In this document: piece by piece, positions 27,180 through 35,901 of the stretch
Layout: each line of letters begins with the position of its first letter
How positions within the stretch are numbered: the first letter of the stretch is position 1
Assembly: GCF_003001935.1 (NCBI RefSeq)
Contig: NZ_PVNG01000002.1
Location: 186,001-250,000, forward strand
Source: Nonomuraea fuscirosea
Lineage (GTDB): Bacteria; Actinomycetota; Actinomycetes; Streptosporangiales; Streptosporangiaceae
Length of the DNA: 64,000 nt
Direction: 5' to 3'
Notes under the pieces: generated by a model
The model's database searches: none
What the model was told of the DNA's origin: nothing
Seen by the model: the letters and a program-made list of their open reading frames with translations, nothing else
Translations under genes and position numbers: made by a program

Positions 27180-28097
27180 ATGGCATCGCCAACTGGAACC
27201 ACCGACGCGCCCTTCGGCCGTATGCTGACCGCGATGGTCACGCCGTTCACCTCCGACGGCGAGGTCGATTATGTGGCTGTGCGACGTCTTGCCGCTTATC
27301 TGGTGGATGAGCAGCGCAACGACGGTTTGATCGTCAACGGGACGACCGGTGAGTCGCCCACCACCTCGGATGAGGAAAAGCAGCGCATCGTCAGCGCCGT
27401 CCGCGAGGCGGTAGGTGATCGTGCGACCGTGGTGGCGGGGGCCGGCACCAACGACACGCGCCACAGCGTCGAACTCGCGAAGCAGGCAGCCCGCGCAGGT
27501 GCGCACGGTCTGCTGGTGGTGACGCCTTACTACAACAAGCCTCCGCAAGAGGGGCTGTACCGGCATTTCACCGCCGTCGCCGACGCGACCGACCTGCCGG
27601 TGATGCTGTACGACATTCCCGGTCGGAGTGGCGTACCGATCAAAACCGAGACTTTGATCCGGTTGGCGCAGCACGACCGTATCGTGGCAGTGAAGGACGC
27701 CAAGGGTGACCTCTTCGCCGCGAGCCAGGTGATGACCTCGACCGATCTCGCCTTCTACTCCGGCGACGACCTGCTCAACCTGGCCTGGCTGTCCCTCGGC
27801 GCGGCCGGGTTCGTTAGCGTTGTCGGGCATGTGGTGGGCGCGGAACTGGCGCGCATGATCCACCTGCACAAGAACGGTGACGTCGAGCAGGCGATGGCCA
27901 TACACGGCCAGGTGGCGCCCGTGGTGGACGGGATCATGCTGCGCGCCGGCGGCGCGATCATGGCAAAGGCGGCACTGGGCATGGTGGGGGTGCCGGCCGG
28001 TCCGGTACGACTGCCGCTCGTGGACGCGACAGAGAAGCAAATCGCCGAGCTGCGTGCTTGCCTGGTAGCCGGCGGGGTGAAGTTGACAGACGCATAG
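27180..28097 (+). CDS. dapA: 4-hydroxy-tetrahydrodipicolinate synthase
   Basis: DapA condenses pyruvate with aspartate semialdehyde, the first step of lysine/diaminopimelate synthesis. The 305-residue TIM barrel shows Schiff-base Lys172 (VAVKDAKGD), Tyr144 (MLYDIPGRSG), and the Thr55-Thr56 pair in NGTTGES. ATG 27180 gives the normal length; a longer in-frame start upstream would add 37 non-homologous residues. rnj follows 54 bases downstream, as in other actinomycetes. The lysine genes are here split across 18 kb. Confidence 0.95.
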   Translation: MASPTGTTDAPFGRMLTAMVTPFTSDGEVDYVAVRRLAAYLVDEQRNDGLIVNGTTGESPTTSDEEKQRIVSAVREAVGDRATVVAGAGTNDTRHSVELAKQAARAGAHGLLVVTPYYNKPPQEGLYRHFTAVADATDLPVMLYDIPGRSGVPIKTETLIRLAQHDRIVAVKDAKGDLFAASQVMTSTDLAFYSGDDLLNLAWLSLGAAGFVSVVGHVVGAELARMIHLHKNGDVEQAMAIHGQVAPVVDGIMLRAGGAIMAKAALGMVGVPAGPVRLPLVDATEKQIAELRACLVAGGVKLTDA

Positions 28098-28151
28098 GAA
28101 CGGGGAGGAACCGGGAGTTTTGAGAACAAGATCTGACCGTGGGGGCCAGGC

Positions 28152-29837
28152 ATGAGCCATCCGCATCCTGAGCTTGGCCCCCCGCCGATGCTGCCCGAAG
28201 GCGGCTTGCGCATCGTTGCGCTCGGTGGGTTGGGGGAAATCGGCAGAAACATGGCCGTCTTTGAATATGACGGTCGCCTGCTGGTCGTTGACTGCGGGGT
28301 GCTGTTCCCCGAGCCCGACCAGCCGGGTGTCGATCTGATCCTGCCCGACTTCGAGTACATCAGGGACCGGCTCGACGACGTCGAAGCCGTGGTGCTGACG
28401 CACGCCCACGAGGACCATATCGGGGCGGTGCCGTACCTCCTGCGCGAGCGACGCAATATCCCGCTCATCGGCTCCAGACTCACGCTTGCCCTGATCGAGG
28501 CCAAGCTGACCGAACACAGGATCCAGCCGACCAAGGTCGAGGTCGTCGAGGGCGAGCGGCACACGTTCGGGCCGTTCGACTGCGAGTTCCTCGCGGTCAA
28601 CCATTCGATCCCCGACGCGCTGGCCGTCGCCATCAGGACCCCCGCAGGCATCGTCCTGCACACCGGCGACTTCCGCATGGACCAGTTGCCCAGCGACGGC
28701 CGCCTCACCGACCTCGGCGGTTTCGCCAGGCTCGGTACCGAGGGCGTCGACCTGCTGATGTCCGACTCCACCAACGCCGAGGTGCCGGGATTCGTCACCA
28801 GCGAACGGGAGATCGGGCCGGTCATCGACGAGGTGATCCGGACATCCGAGCAGCGGGTCATCGTGGCCAGCTTCGCCTCGCACGTTCACCGCATCCAGCA
28901 GGTGATGGACGCGGCCGCCAAGCACCGCCGCAAGGTGGCCCTGGTCGGCCGGTCGATGGTGCGCAACATGGGCGTGGCCCGCGACCTCGGGTACCTCAAG
29001 GTGCCGCCGGAGCTGATCGTCGACTCGCGCGACATCGAGGAGTGGCCGCCCAAGGACGTGGTGCTCATCTGCACCGGATCCCAGGGCGAGCCGATGGCAG
29101 CGCTGTCTCGGATGGCCAACCGCGACCATCCGATCCGGATCGCCGAAGGCGACACCGTGCTGCTGGCGTCCTCGCTGGTGCCGGGGAACGAGACGGCCGT
29201 CAACAAGGTCATCAACGGGCTGACCCGATGGGGCGCCCGGGTGGTGCACAAGGGCAACGCCAAGGTGCACGTCTCCGGCCACGCGGCCGCGGGCGAGCTC
29301 CTGTACGTGCTCAACCTGACGCGTCCTTCGAACTTCATGCCGGTGCACGGTGAGTGGCGCCACCTGCGCGCCCACGCCAAGCTGGCCGCTCTCACCGGCG
29401 TGCCCGACGACCACATCGTCATCGCCGAGGACGGCGTCGTGGTCGACCTGGTCGACGGCCGCGCCAAGATCGTTGGCGCGGTTCACGCCGGATACGTCTA
29501 CGTGGACGGCTCGTCGGTGGGTGAGATCACCGACACATCGCTGAAGGACCGCCGGATCCTCGGTGACGAGGGGTTCATCTCCGTCGTCGTGGTCGTGGAC
29601 TCCAACACGGGCAAGCTCACCGCCGGCCCGGAGATCCACGCGCGAGGATCGGGCATCGATCCGCTGCAGTTCGACGAGTTCATTCCGCAGATACAAAGGG
29701 CCCTCGAGGAGAAGGCCGCGGATGGCGTGGTCGACATGCAGGAGATCCGCCGGGTCGTACGTCGAACGGTGGGACGCTGGGTCAGCGACACCTATCGCCG
29801 CAGGCCCATGATCATCCCCGTGGTGCTCGAAGTCTGA
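28152..29837 (+). CDS. rnj: Ribonuclease J
   Basis: RNase J is a metallo-beta-lactamase/beta-CASP nuclease with endo- and 5'-exonuclease activity in mRNA decay and rRNA maturation. The 561-residue protein has the HAHEDH metal motif (84-89), SDSTNAE in the middle, the beta-CASP signature CTGSQGEP, and GHAAAGEL and MPVHGEWRHL as later ligand motifs. A C-terminal domain completes it. ATG 28152 begins MSHPHPELGPPPMLPEGGLRI, typical. It is followed by a strong terminator. Confidence 0.95.
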   Translation: MSHPHPELGPPPMLPEGGLRIVALGGLGEIGRNMAVFEYDGRLLVVDCGVLFPEPDQPGVDLILPDFEYIRDRLDDVEAVVLTHAHEDHIGAVPYLLRERRNIPLIGSRLTLALIEAKLTEHRIQPTKVEVVEGERHTFGPFDCEFLAVNHSIPDALAVAIRTPAGIVLHTGDFRMDQLPSDGRLTDLGGFARLGTEGVDLLMSDSTNAEVPGFVTSEREIGPVIDEVIRTSEQRVIVASFASHVHRIQQVMDAAAKHRRKVALVGRSMVRNMGVARDLGYLKVPPELIVDSRDIEEWPPKDVVLICTGSQGEPMAALSRMANRDHPIRIAEGDTVLLASSLVPGNETAVNKVINGLTRWGARVVHKGNAKVHVSGHAAAGELLYVLNLTRPSNFMPVHGEWRHLRAHAKLAALTGVPDDHIVIAEDGVVVDLVDGRAKIVGAVHAGYVYVDGSSVGEITDTSLKDRRILGDEGFISVVVVVDSNTGKLTAGPEIHARGSGIDPLQFDEFIPQIQRALEEKAADGVVDMQEIRRVVRRTVGRWVSDTYRRRPMIIPVVLEV

Positions 29838-29846
29838 GTTTGGTGA

Positions 29847-29878
29847 GGGTACGGCAGGTGTCACTGCCTGCCGTACCC
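29847..29878 (+). terminator. rnj terminator
   Basis: GGGTACGGCAGG (29847-29858) pairs perfectly with CCTGCCGTACCC (29867-29878) around an 8-base loop. It starts 10 bases after the rnj stop. Confidence 0.85.
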
Positions 29879-31116
29879 GCGGACGTACGCGTACGAGGTC
29901 GTCCTCCGGCTGCGGCGTACCACTCGCAGTCGTGAGCAGCTGCGCTGCGGCGGCTGGCTCGCACTGTGGCAGCGCGCCGCACGCTGAGCCCACCGGAGCT
30001 AGAGATGCGGCATGATCCGCACGGTGACGTCCCTCGGCCTGGCGTACTTTCCCCGCCTGCTCAGCCTGGTTCGCCCAGGTTGGCGATGTTCGACCAGATG
30101 GTTGCCCCACCACTTGGCAGGCACCACTTCTGGATGAAAGCCAGCATGCTTGGCTTCTTGCGTGTAGGGCTCGCCCTGCCATCTGCGCGGCTCGGTGAAG
30201 ATGGTCGTTCCCCGACAACGTGGCCTTCTTGGATCGGTGGGGTTTTCGGTCCCCAGGGGGCGGTTGATTAGGTAGAGGCCAGAGGTCGTCTCCGACGTGC
30301 AGTCGCTTGGAGACGGCGGATTCGTTTCCGACGTGCGATCACTTAGGAGACGGCGGGGTCGTCCTTTGCAGGAGTAATGCTGTGGGCGGGGCCCTGTCCG
30401 GTGTTGGTGGGTGTGGCCGTCTCCTGCGGAGGTCTTTCTGCCGCGTAGACGCGTAGGTTGCCTGTTGGGTGCGACGTTGGCGAGTTGCTGTGTGGGTTGT
30501 CTGCTGGGAGCGACGTTGTCGGGTGTGGCGTGGATTGTCTGCTGAGTGTCGACGACGCGTGAATACTGACCCCCAGGCGAGCGTCGTCAGAGGGTCAGGA
30601 TTCGGCCGTCGTTGACACTGAGGGGGCGACGCTGCCGGAGCGGTGCGGCTGTCTACAACGGAAGCGATCCTGTCGGGGCCGATGGACATGGTCGTCTTCC
30701 GCGAGAGCAACGACTTCTTCGCCGAGGGCGCTGTTCCTTCGAGCGGCGGATCAACGATTTGCTGCGCATCACCGGCCTGGGCGGATATGGCCGAGTGAGG
30801 AGGACCGGACCTTGTGCGGGACGCCATCCTCCACTCTCCGAGATGTCACCCTCCGCTCTTCCGGGACGTCATCGGCCACTTTCCCGAGATGTCATGCTCT
30901 GCTCTTCCGGGACGTCATCGGCCGCTCTGCGGGACGTCGGTCACCTTCTTCGTAACCGCATGCCCTTGCTCGAACATCGGCTGATGGGCGGCAAATGGTT
31001 GAAGGCGGATCCCATGTAGGAGCGCTGATGCGCCATCCCAGCGGAGAGGTCAGGTCTCAGGCCGGTGGCGATGTCGAGGAAATCGGAACGGGGCCAGATC
31101 CCGGGAAGGTTCATGG
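29879..31116. other. Gene-poor spacer with several short repeat arrays
   Basis: About 1.2 kb. Two adjacent 35-base units (30285-30319 and 30321-30356) each have GTCTCC/GTTTCC and GGAGAC ends that can form hairpins. Units like CTTCCGGGACGTCATCGGCC recur between about 30850 and 30925. A short coding-like stretch near 30640-30790 (plus strand) reads RRINDLLRITGLGGYGR in one frame, weakly like the end of a STAS domain, and may be a gene remnant. Confidence 0.4.
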
Positions 31117-31893
31117 TCAGGCGTCCCTTCGGCGGACCAGCCATGTGGCGGCGATCAAGGGAAGGGTCGCGTACGCGACCATGACCATGGCGGCAGCGGC
31201 AGGGGACAGGAGAGAGCCGTACACCGAGGTGGTGATGGTGTCTCCGGTGATCTCTCGGGGCAACGCGCCGATCATCAGTGATCCGAGGCGTTCACTCCAC
31301 GGCTCAGGGATCTTGCCGATGATCATAGGGATCACGTAGACGAGCCCCACGATGACGGCTATCGCGCCCGCGGCGGAGCGGATCAGGGCTCCGAATGCCG
31401 TCCCGAGTAGTGCGAAAACCGGCACCGTGAGACTGAGCGCGAGCAGAAGCGGCAGACGGTCCTGGAAGGGAGTGGTGTACGCGCCCGCGAAACGGTCGCC
31501 CAGCACCTCCCGGGACAGAAAGTAGGTGCCGAAGACCGTCAGCGCTCCGACGATCAGGCCCAGCGCGCCGACGATGAGGGACTTGGCGGCGAGGACCGGC
31601 CATCGCCCCGGAACGAGGGTCAGGCTGGTTCTGATCAAGCCGGTCGTGTACTCGGAGGTGATGGTGAGTGCGCCCAGAATCCCCATGCAGAGCTGGGGAA
31701 CCATGACGAGCACCTCCTCCAGGTCGGCGATCCTGGCGCGCGACCGTTGGGCGAGAGACGCCGTGTCGTACATGCCGGCGGCCATCACGGCGAGTGCGAG
31801 GCCCATGAGAATGGCGCTGAGTGCGAGCCCCAACACTAGATAAGTCGAGCGCAGCGAGCGGACCTTCAGCCACTCGGAAGTGAGGACACTCAT
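31117..31893 (-). CDS. ABC-2 type transporter permease
   Basis: The 258-residue protein has six predicted membrane segments and begins SVLTSEWLKVRSLRSTYLVLGL, the N-terminal signature of ABC-2 permeases that partner with a two-gene or three-gene exporter. SEYTTGLIRTSLTLVPGR is the conserved loop motif. It is the last gene of a four-gene operon; its ATG overlaps the stop of the preceding Gly-Ser-rich ORF (ATGA). With the other permease it probably forms a heterodimeric exporter of a peptide, antibiotic or lipid. Confidence 0.85.
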   Translation of the reverse strand: MSVLTSEWLKVRSLRSTYLVLGLALSAILMGLALAVMAAGMYDTASLAQRSRARIADLEEVLVMVPQLCMGILGALTITSEYTTGLIRTSLTLVPGRWPVLAAKSLIVGALGLIVGALTVFGTYFLSREVLGDRFAGAYTTPFQDRLPLLLALSLTVPVFALLGTAFGALIRSAAGAIAVIVGLVYVIPMIIGKIPEPWSERLGSLMIGALPREITGDTITTSVYGSLLSPAAAAMVMVAYATLPLIAATWLVRRRDA

Positions 31894-32405
31894 GCGCTCC
31901 TCCGTCGGCGGTCGTGCCAGTTCTTCGCGTTGTCGTTGGTGTTCTTGGGCCTGTTGGAGTTAGATCTGCCGCTGCCGCTGCCGCTGCCGCTGCCGCTGCC
32001 GCTGCCGCTGCCGCTGCCGCTGCCGCTGCCGCTGCCGCTGCCGCTGCCGGTTCGGGTTCCGGAACTATCGTTGGTGCTGTCGTCGGTGCCGTTGTTGTGG
32101 GTGTTTGTGCTGCTGCCGATGGCGTCCAGGCCCTCTGGCGAGAGCGGTTGGGCGTCGGCGCTCGTTCGGGGTGTGAAAGGGCGTGCGGCGGCTTTCGTAC
32201 TCGAGGCCGTGTCGTTGGTCGAGCTGGCGCTATGCATATCCGTTGAGCGGCTGAGAAGCGCGCGTCCGAGTTGCGTACAGGCAGCGAGGACGATTGTTCT
32301 GGTCAGGTGAGAGGTGATGGTCGGTGCGGAGGGACTGACGAGGCGGGGGAACGACGGCCAATAGCGGTCGCGGCCGTGTTCGGTGACAGAAGTGCGGGTG
32401 GTCAT
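31890..32405 (-). CDS. Gly-Ser repeat protein coupled to ABC permeases, unknown function
   Basis: A 171-residue ORF whose start overlaps the upstream permease stop (ATGA) and whose stop overlaps the downstream permease start (ATGA). The double overlap and GC-rich third positions support real translation. It begins MTTRTSVTEHGRDRYWPSFP, includes a modestly hydrophobic stretch around 30-50, then is Ser/Thr/Asn-rich, followed by about 14 Gly-Ser dipeptides from a CTGCCG hexamer array and a basic tail (KNWHDRRRRSA). No signal peptide, Cys or family motif is visible. It may be a disordered accessory subunit, a linker left by a gene fusion, or only a coupling device. Confidence 0.6.
   Translation of the reverse strand: MTTRTSVTEHGRDRYWPSFPRLVSPSAPTITSHLTRTIVLAACTQLGRALLSRSTDMHSASSTNDTASSTKAAARPFTPRTSADAQPLSPEGLDAIGSSTNTHNNGTDDSTNDSSGTRTGSGSGSGSGSGSGSGSGSGSGSGSGSGRSNSNRPKNTNDNAKNWHDRRRRSA
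31966..32049 (-). repeat. Fourteen perfect CTGCCG hexamers
   Basis: The plus-strand hexamer CTGCCG is repeated 14 times without a single variation from 31966 to 32049. In the minus-strand gene it reads Gly-Ser. Such perfection implies a recent slippage expansion or selection for length. Confidence 0.95.
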
Positions 32406-33166
32406 GCGTCTTTCCGCTTGAGTGCGTAATAGCCGATGGTGAGGGTGATGAGCGGATAGGCGAAGAGCACGGCCAGTGCGGCCCAAGGCGGTAGGTAACC
32501 GTCGCCGAGACGGGACGACATGCGCTCGCTTGCTATCTGCGGAACGAGATTCGGTAGGAGGAGTGCGGCGATACGCGTGTTCCACGGAGGTGGTAGGTAG
32601 TTGATCACGCCGGGCAGCACGAACAGCAAGGAGACGACCGACACGAGCGCTCCCGCTGTCGATCGCATGGCGGCGCCCAGGCCGAGCCCTACGAGCGCCA
32701 GTGCGGTCACCGACAGACCAGAGGCGAGGAGCATGGGCAGGTCGTTGGTGAAGGCGGACTCGTTGAAGCCGAGGTGGCGTTCGCCGGCGATGAGGCGGCT
32801 CGTCACGTAGGTCAGCAGGAGAACCGACATGGCGGTCGCCAACGTGGCCAGCGCGACGATGCCGGCCTTGGCCAGGAACAAGGTGCTGCGTCGGGGGACG
32901 GTGACGAGACTGGTGCGGATCATGCCGGTGGCGTGCTCGGAGGTGATCGTGAGCACGCCGAGCACCGCGAGGCTCATCTGGACGAGCGGCAGAAAGCCCT
33001 CCTCCGGAGCCGCAGCACGGAGCATGCCCCTTTCGTCGGCGAGGGCGCCCACGTAGACGGTCCAGGCGATGCCGAGGACCACCATCGCGGCGGCGGCGCC
33101 GATCGTGTGGAAGGTCGAGGCCACCGAGCGGAGCTTGACCCATTCGGAGGAGAGGACCGCCTTCAT
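32402..33166 (-). CDS. ABC-2 type transporter permease
   Basis: The 254-residue protein starts MKAVLSSEWVKLRSVASTFH and contains SEHATGMIRTSLVTVPRR, both matching the downstream permease, so the two are paralogues of about the same size. Six membrane segments are expected. Its ATG overlaps the stop of the ATPase gene by 4 bases, and its stop overlaps the Gly-Ser ORF. The operon order is ATPase, permease, Gly-Ser ORF, permease. Confidence 0.87.
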   Translation of the reverse strand: MKAVLSSEWVKLRSVASTFHTIGAAAAMVVLGIAWTVYVGALADERGMLRAAAPEEGFLPLVQMSLAVLGVLTITSEHATGMIRTSLVTVPRRSTLFLAKAGIVALATLATAMSVLLLTYVTSRLIAGERHLGFNESAFTNDLPMLLASGLSVTALALVGLGLGAAMRSTAGALVSVVSLLFVLPGVINYLPPPWNTRIAALLLPNLVPQIASERMSSRLGDGYLPPWAALAVLFAYPLITLTIGYYALKRKDA

Positions 33167-33882
33167 CGGGCCGCTCCGAATTGAACGCTGTCGGAGGTCA
33201 AGGCCATGTAGGCGTCTTCGAGCGAAGGGTAGCGCGCCGTCAGCTCGGCGACCGTGGCCTCGATGATGAGCTTGCCGCGGCCGACGATGACGATGCGCTC
33301 CGCGGTGAGCGCCATTTCGCTCATGAGATGGCTGGAGAGCAGGATCGTCCTGCCCTCGGCGGCCAGCGAGCGCATCAGGTCGCGGATCCAGCGCACCCCG
33401 TCGGGATCGAGGCCGTTGACCGGTTCGTCGAACATCAATATCCCTGGGTCTCCGAGTAACGCGACCGCGATGCCGAGGCGCTGCTTCATTCCCAGGGAGA
33501 ACCCGCCGACCCGTTTGCGGGCCACGCCCGCGAGCCCGACCTGCTCCAGCACCTCCACCACCCGCTTCGGGCCGATGTCGTTGGTGCGCGCCAGGCACAG
33601 CAGATGGTTGTAGGCGCTGCGCCCGCCATGGACGGCGCCGGCGTCGAGGAGGGCGCCGACCTCGCGCATCGGCTTGCGGAGAGAGGTGTAGCCGCGTCCG
33701 TTGACCAGGGCCTGGCCGGAGGTCGGTGCGTCCAGCCCGAGGATCAGACGCATCGTGGTCGATTTTCCCGCGCCGTTGGGACCGAGGAACCCGGTCACAT
33801 GGCCGGGCTCGACGGTGAAGGACAGATCGTCCACGGCGAGGGTGCCGCCGTAGCGCTTGGTGAGGTGTTGGAGTTCGATCAC
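33163..33882 (-). CDS. ABC transporter ATP-binding protein
   Basis: The 239-residue nucleotide-binding subunit has Walker A GPNGAGKST, the Q-loop region, signature FSLGMKQRLG (a variant of LSGGQ, as in many bacitracin/antibiotic exporters), Walker B ILMFDEPVNGLDPDG, and switch His in LLSSHLMSEM. It likely powers the two downstream permeases. GTG 33882 is the likely start (VIELQHLTKRYGG), as the ATG 32 codons upstream extends into the divergent promoter region. It is first in the operon, opposite the histidine kinase. Confidence 0.92.
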   Translation of the reverse strand: MIELQHLTKRYGGTLAVDDLSFTVEPGHVTGFLGPNGAGKSTTMRLILGLDAPTSGQALVNGRGYTSLRKPMREVGALLDAGAVHGGRSAYNHLLCLARTNDIGPKRVVEVLEQVGLAGVARKRVGGFSLGMKQRLGIAVALLGDPGILMFDEPVNGLDPDGVRWIRDLMRSLAAEGRTILLSSHLMSEMALTAERIVIVGRGKLIIEATVAELTARYPSLEDAYMALTSDSVQFGAAR

Positions 33883-33942
33883 GCCGTAAAGGATGCGGGA
33901 CGGCGGGCCGCCGGCGCGTCGGACCACGGTTCGAACTTCAAG

Positions 33943-33960
33943 GTCAACCCCTGGGTTGAC
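33943..33960. promoter_or_regulatory. Palindromic operator between ABC operon and two-component genes
   Basis: GTCAACCC (33943-33950) and GGGTTGAC (33953-33960) form a perfect inverted repeat separated by CT. It lies in the 113-base divergent region, 36 bases before the kinase start and 61 before the ATPase start. It is a good candidate site for the adjacent response regulator, inferred from position only. Confidence 0.5.
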
Positions 33961-33995
33961 GTGCGCGCACCGCTTCACCGGCTACGTTTCAACGC

Positions 33996-35189
33996 GTGGA
34001 CGACACGCACCCCTTCTTCGCCCGACGCAGGAGCCGTCGCGAGCTGATCGTGCTCGACGCGGTGGCGGCGCTGTGCTTCGCGTTCGTTGCTCTGACGGTG
34101 ACGGTTCATGCCACGGCGATACCCCCGTGGATGCGGATCGCCCTTCCTCTCGGCCTGGGGCTGCCACTGGCCCTGCGCAGACTGTGGCCGCTGACGGTCT
34201 TCTGCCTCACGCTCGCTCTCGCGGTCTTCGCCGCGCTCGCCGACGCCATGAGTTTCGCGTACCTGGCGCCGGCGTATGCTCTCTACGTCGTCGCCCTGTC
34301 CGACAGACGTGGGACGGTGGTTCCGACGACGGCCATCGGGGTGATCAGCCTGGTCACGGTGCTGGGCTTGGTGATGGCCGGCGCGCCGCGCGACCAGGCA
34401 CCCGACTGGCTGTTGCACCTCGACCAGCCGCTTCTCGGTATCGGCGCCCTCGGGGCGGCGTGGACCGTCGGCCGGGCCGTGCAGGAGCGCAGGTCCTTCG
34501 CCACCCGCGATGCGGAGCGGCTGGCGGCGCAGGCGGTGACAGAGGAACGGTTAAGGATCGCGCGTGAGCTGCACGACGTGGTCACGCACAGCGTGGGGCT
34601 GATCGCGGTCAAGGCGGGGGTCGCCAACCATGTCATGGCGACCAAACCGGAGGAGGCGCACGACGCGCTGCGTGTGATCGAGACGGCCAGCAGGAGCGCG
34701 CTGGTCGAGATGCGTCACCTGCTCGGCGTGCTGAGATCGACGGAGGTGCCCGAGCGGGTGCCCGCGCCTGGTCCGGCAGGCATTCGGGGGTTGGTGGGGC
34801 AGGCTCGGCTGGCCGGAGTCGAGGTTGATCTCGAGCTCGGCCCGTCGGAGGGCGATGACGTGCATGAGCGAGCAGCGGAGTGGGAGCGGTTGCCCGACGG
34901 TGTGGGGCTGTCGGTCTACCGCATCGTGCAGGAGGCCCTCACCAACGTCGTCAAGCACGCCGCGCCCACGCGTTGCCGTGTGTCGGTGGTCGCGGATGGC
35001 GAGGATGTCCGGATCGAGGTTGTGGATGACGGCCCGGGGAGGCGTGACTTGCCGTCTGACGGTGCTGGCCACGGTCTGATCGGGATGCGGGAGCGGGTCA
35101 CGCTGTACGGTGGCGCGTTCGAGGCCGGAAACGTAGCCGGACGGGGATTTCGGGTGTTCGCGAGACTGCCCTACCGGGAGGTCGCATGA
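33996..35189 (+). CDS. NarL-type sensor histidine kinase
   Basis: The 397-residue kinase has four or five membrane segments in residues 18-160 with almost no extracellular loop, then a HisKA_3 dimerisation helix with His193 in RIARELHDVVTHSV and an HATPase_c domain (EALTNVVKHA N-box, DDGPG, GHGLIGMRERV). Short-loop kinases of this type usually sense within the membrane and control an adjacent ABC exporter. GTG start at 33996. Its stop overlaps the response regulator start by 4 bases. Confidence 0.9.
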   Translation: MDDTHPFFARRRSRRELIVLDAVAALCFAFVALTVTVHATAIPPWMRIALPLGLGLPLALRRLWPLTVFCLTLALAVFAALADAMSFAYLAPAYALYVVALSDRRGTVVPTTAIGVISLVTVLGLVMAGAPRDQAPDWLLHLDQPLLGIGALGAAWTVGRAVQERRSFATRDAERLAAQAVTEERLRIARELHDVVTHSVGLIAVKAGVANHVMATKPEEAHDALRVIETASRSALVEMRHLLGVLRSTEVPERVPAPGPAGIRGLVGQARLAGVEVDLELGPSEGDDVHERAAEWERLPDGVGLSVYRIVQEALTNVVKHAAPTRCRVSVVADGEDVRIEVVDDGPGRRDLPSDGAGHGLIGMRERVTLYGGAFEAGNVAGRGFRVFARLPYREVA

Positions 35190-35827
35190 TTCGCGTAGTC
35201 GTGGCTGATGATCAGGCACTGCTCAGAGGCAGTTTCAGGGTGCTGGTCGACTCTGAGCCTGATCTGGAGGTCGTGGGAGAGGCGGCGACGGGAAGCGAGG
35301 CCGTCGCCCTCGCGATGAACGCGCGTCCGGACGTGGTCCTCATGGACGTACGCATGCCGGAGATGGATGGGATCGAGGCCACCCGTCGAATTAGAGATGT
35401 CTGCCGGGTGCTGGTAGTGACGATGTTCGACCTGGACTCTTATGTTTATGATGCACTGCGGGCGGGCGCGAGCGGATTTTTGTTGAAGGATACGCCGCCG
35501 GTGGATCTGCTTGCTGCTATCCGGGTGGTGGCGAGTGGAGAGGCGTTGCTGGCTCCGAAGGTGACAAGGCGGCTGATCGAGGAGTTCACGCGTACTCCCG
35601 CGGTGCCTCGGGTCAAGGGCCTGGACGGGGTCACCGAGCGAGAGCGTGAAGTGCTGACCCTGATCGCGCGGGGGCTGTCGAACAATGAGATCGCTGCGCA
35701 TCTGCAGGTGAGCCTGGCTACGGTGAAGACGCACATCACTCGGCTGCTGGCCAAGGTGGAGGCCCGAGATCGGGCACAACTCGTCATCGCAGCCTACGAA
35801 AGCGGTTTGGTCTCGACCGCAGGGTGA
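35186..35827 (+). CDS. LuxR/NarL-family response regulator
   Basis: The 213-residue regulator has a receiver domain with the acidic pair DD (8-9), phosphoacceptor Asp54 (VVLMDVRMPEMDG) and Lys in LLKDTPP, then a LuxR-type HTH (LTLIARGLSNNEIAAHLQVS, TVKTHITRLL). It is coupled to the kinase and probably regulates the divergent ABC exporter operon. Confidence 0.92.
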   Translation: MIRVVVADDQALLRGSFRVLVDSEPDLEVVGEAATGSEAVALAMNARPDVVLMDVRMPEMDGIEATRRIRDVCRVLVVTMFDLDSYVYDALRAGASGFLLKDTPPVDLLAAIRVVASGEALLAPKVTRRLIEEFTRTPAVPRVKGLDGVTEREREVLTLIARGLSNNEIAAHLQVSLATVKTHITRLLAKVEARDRAQLVIAAYESGLVSTAG

Positions 35828-35901
35828 TCGAGAACAAGGACGCTCTTCCGCCGAATATCACGTCTATGGGGATGGCCCTGAGCATTTGTGATTTCTTGGG
35901 T

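Noticed and set aside
27063-30218. 1051-codon minus-strand open frame opposite dapA and rnj
   Set aside because: Antisense shadow of two conserved genes; His/Asp-rich with no domain.
30640-30790. Coding-like plus-strand stretch with a STAS-like ending
   Set aside because: Too short and split between frames to call a gene or a definite pseudogene.
31966-32049. CTGCCG array as a sequencing artefact
   Set aside because: Cannot be excluded, but the flanking ORF remains in frame with overlaps at both ends, and other arrays nearby are clearly diverged, so it is reported as real.
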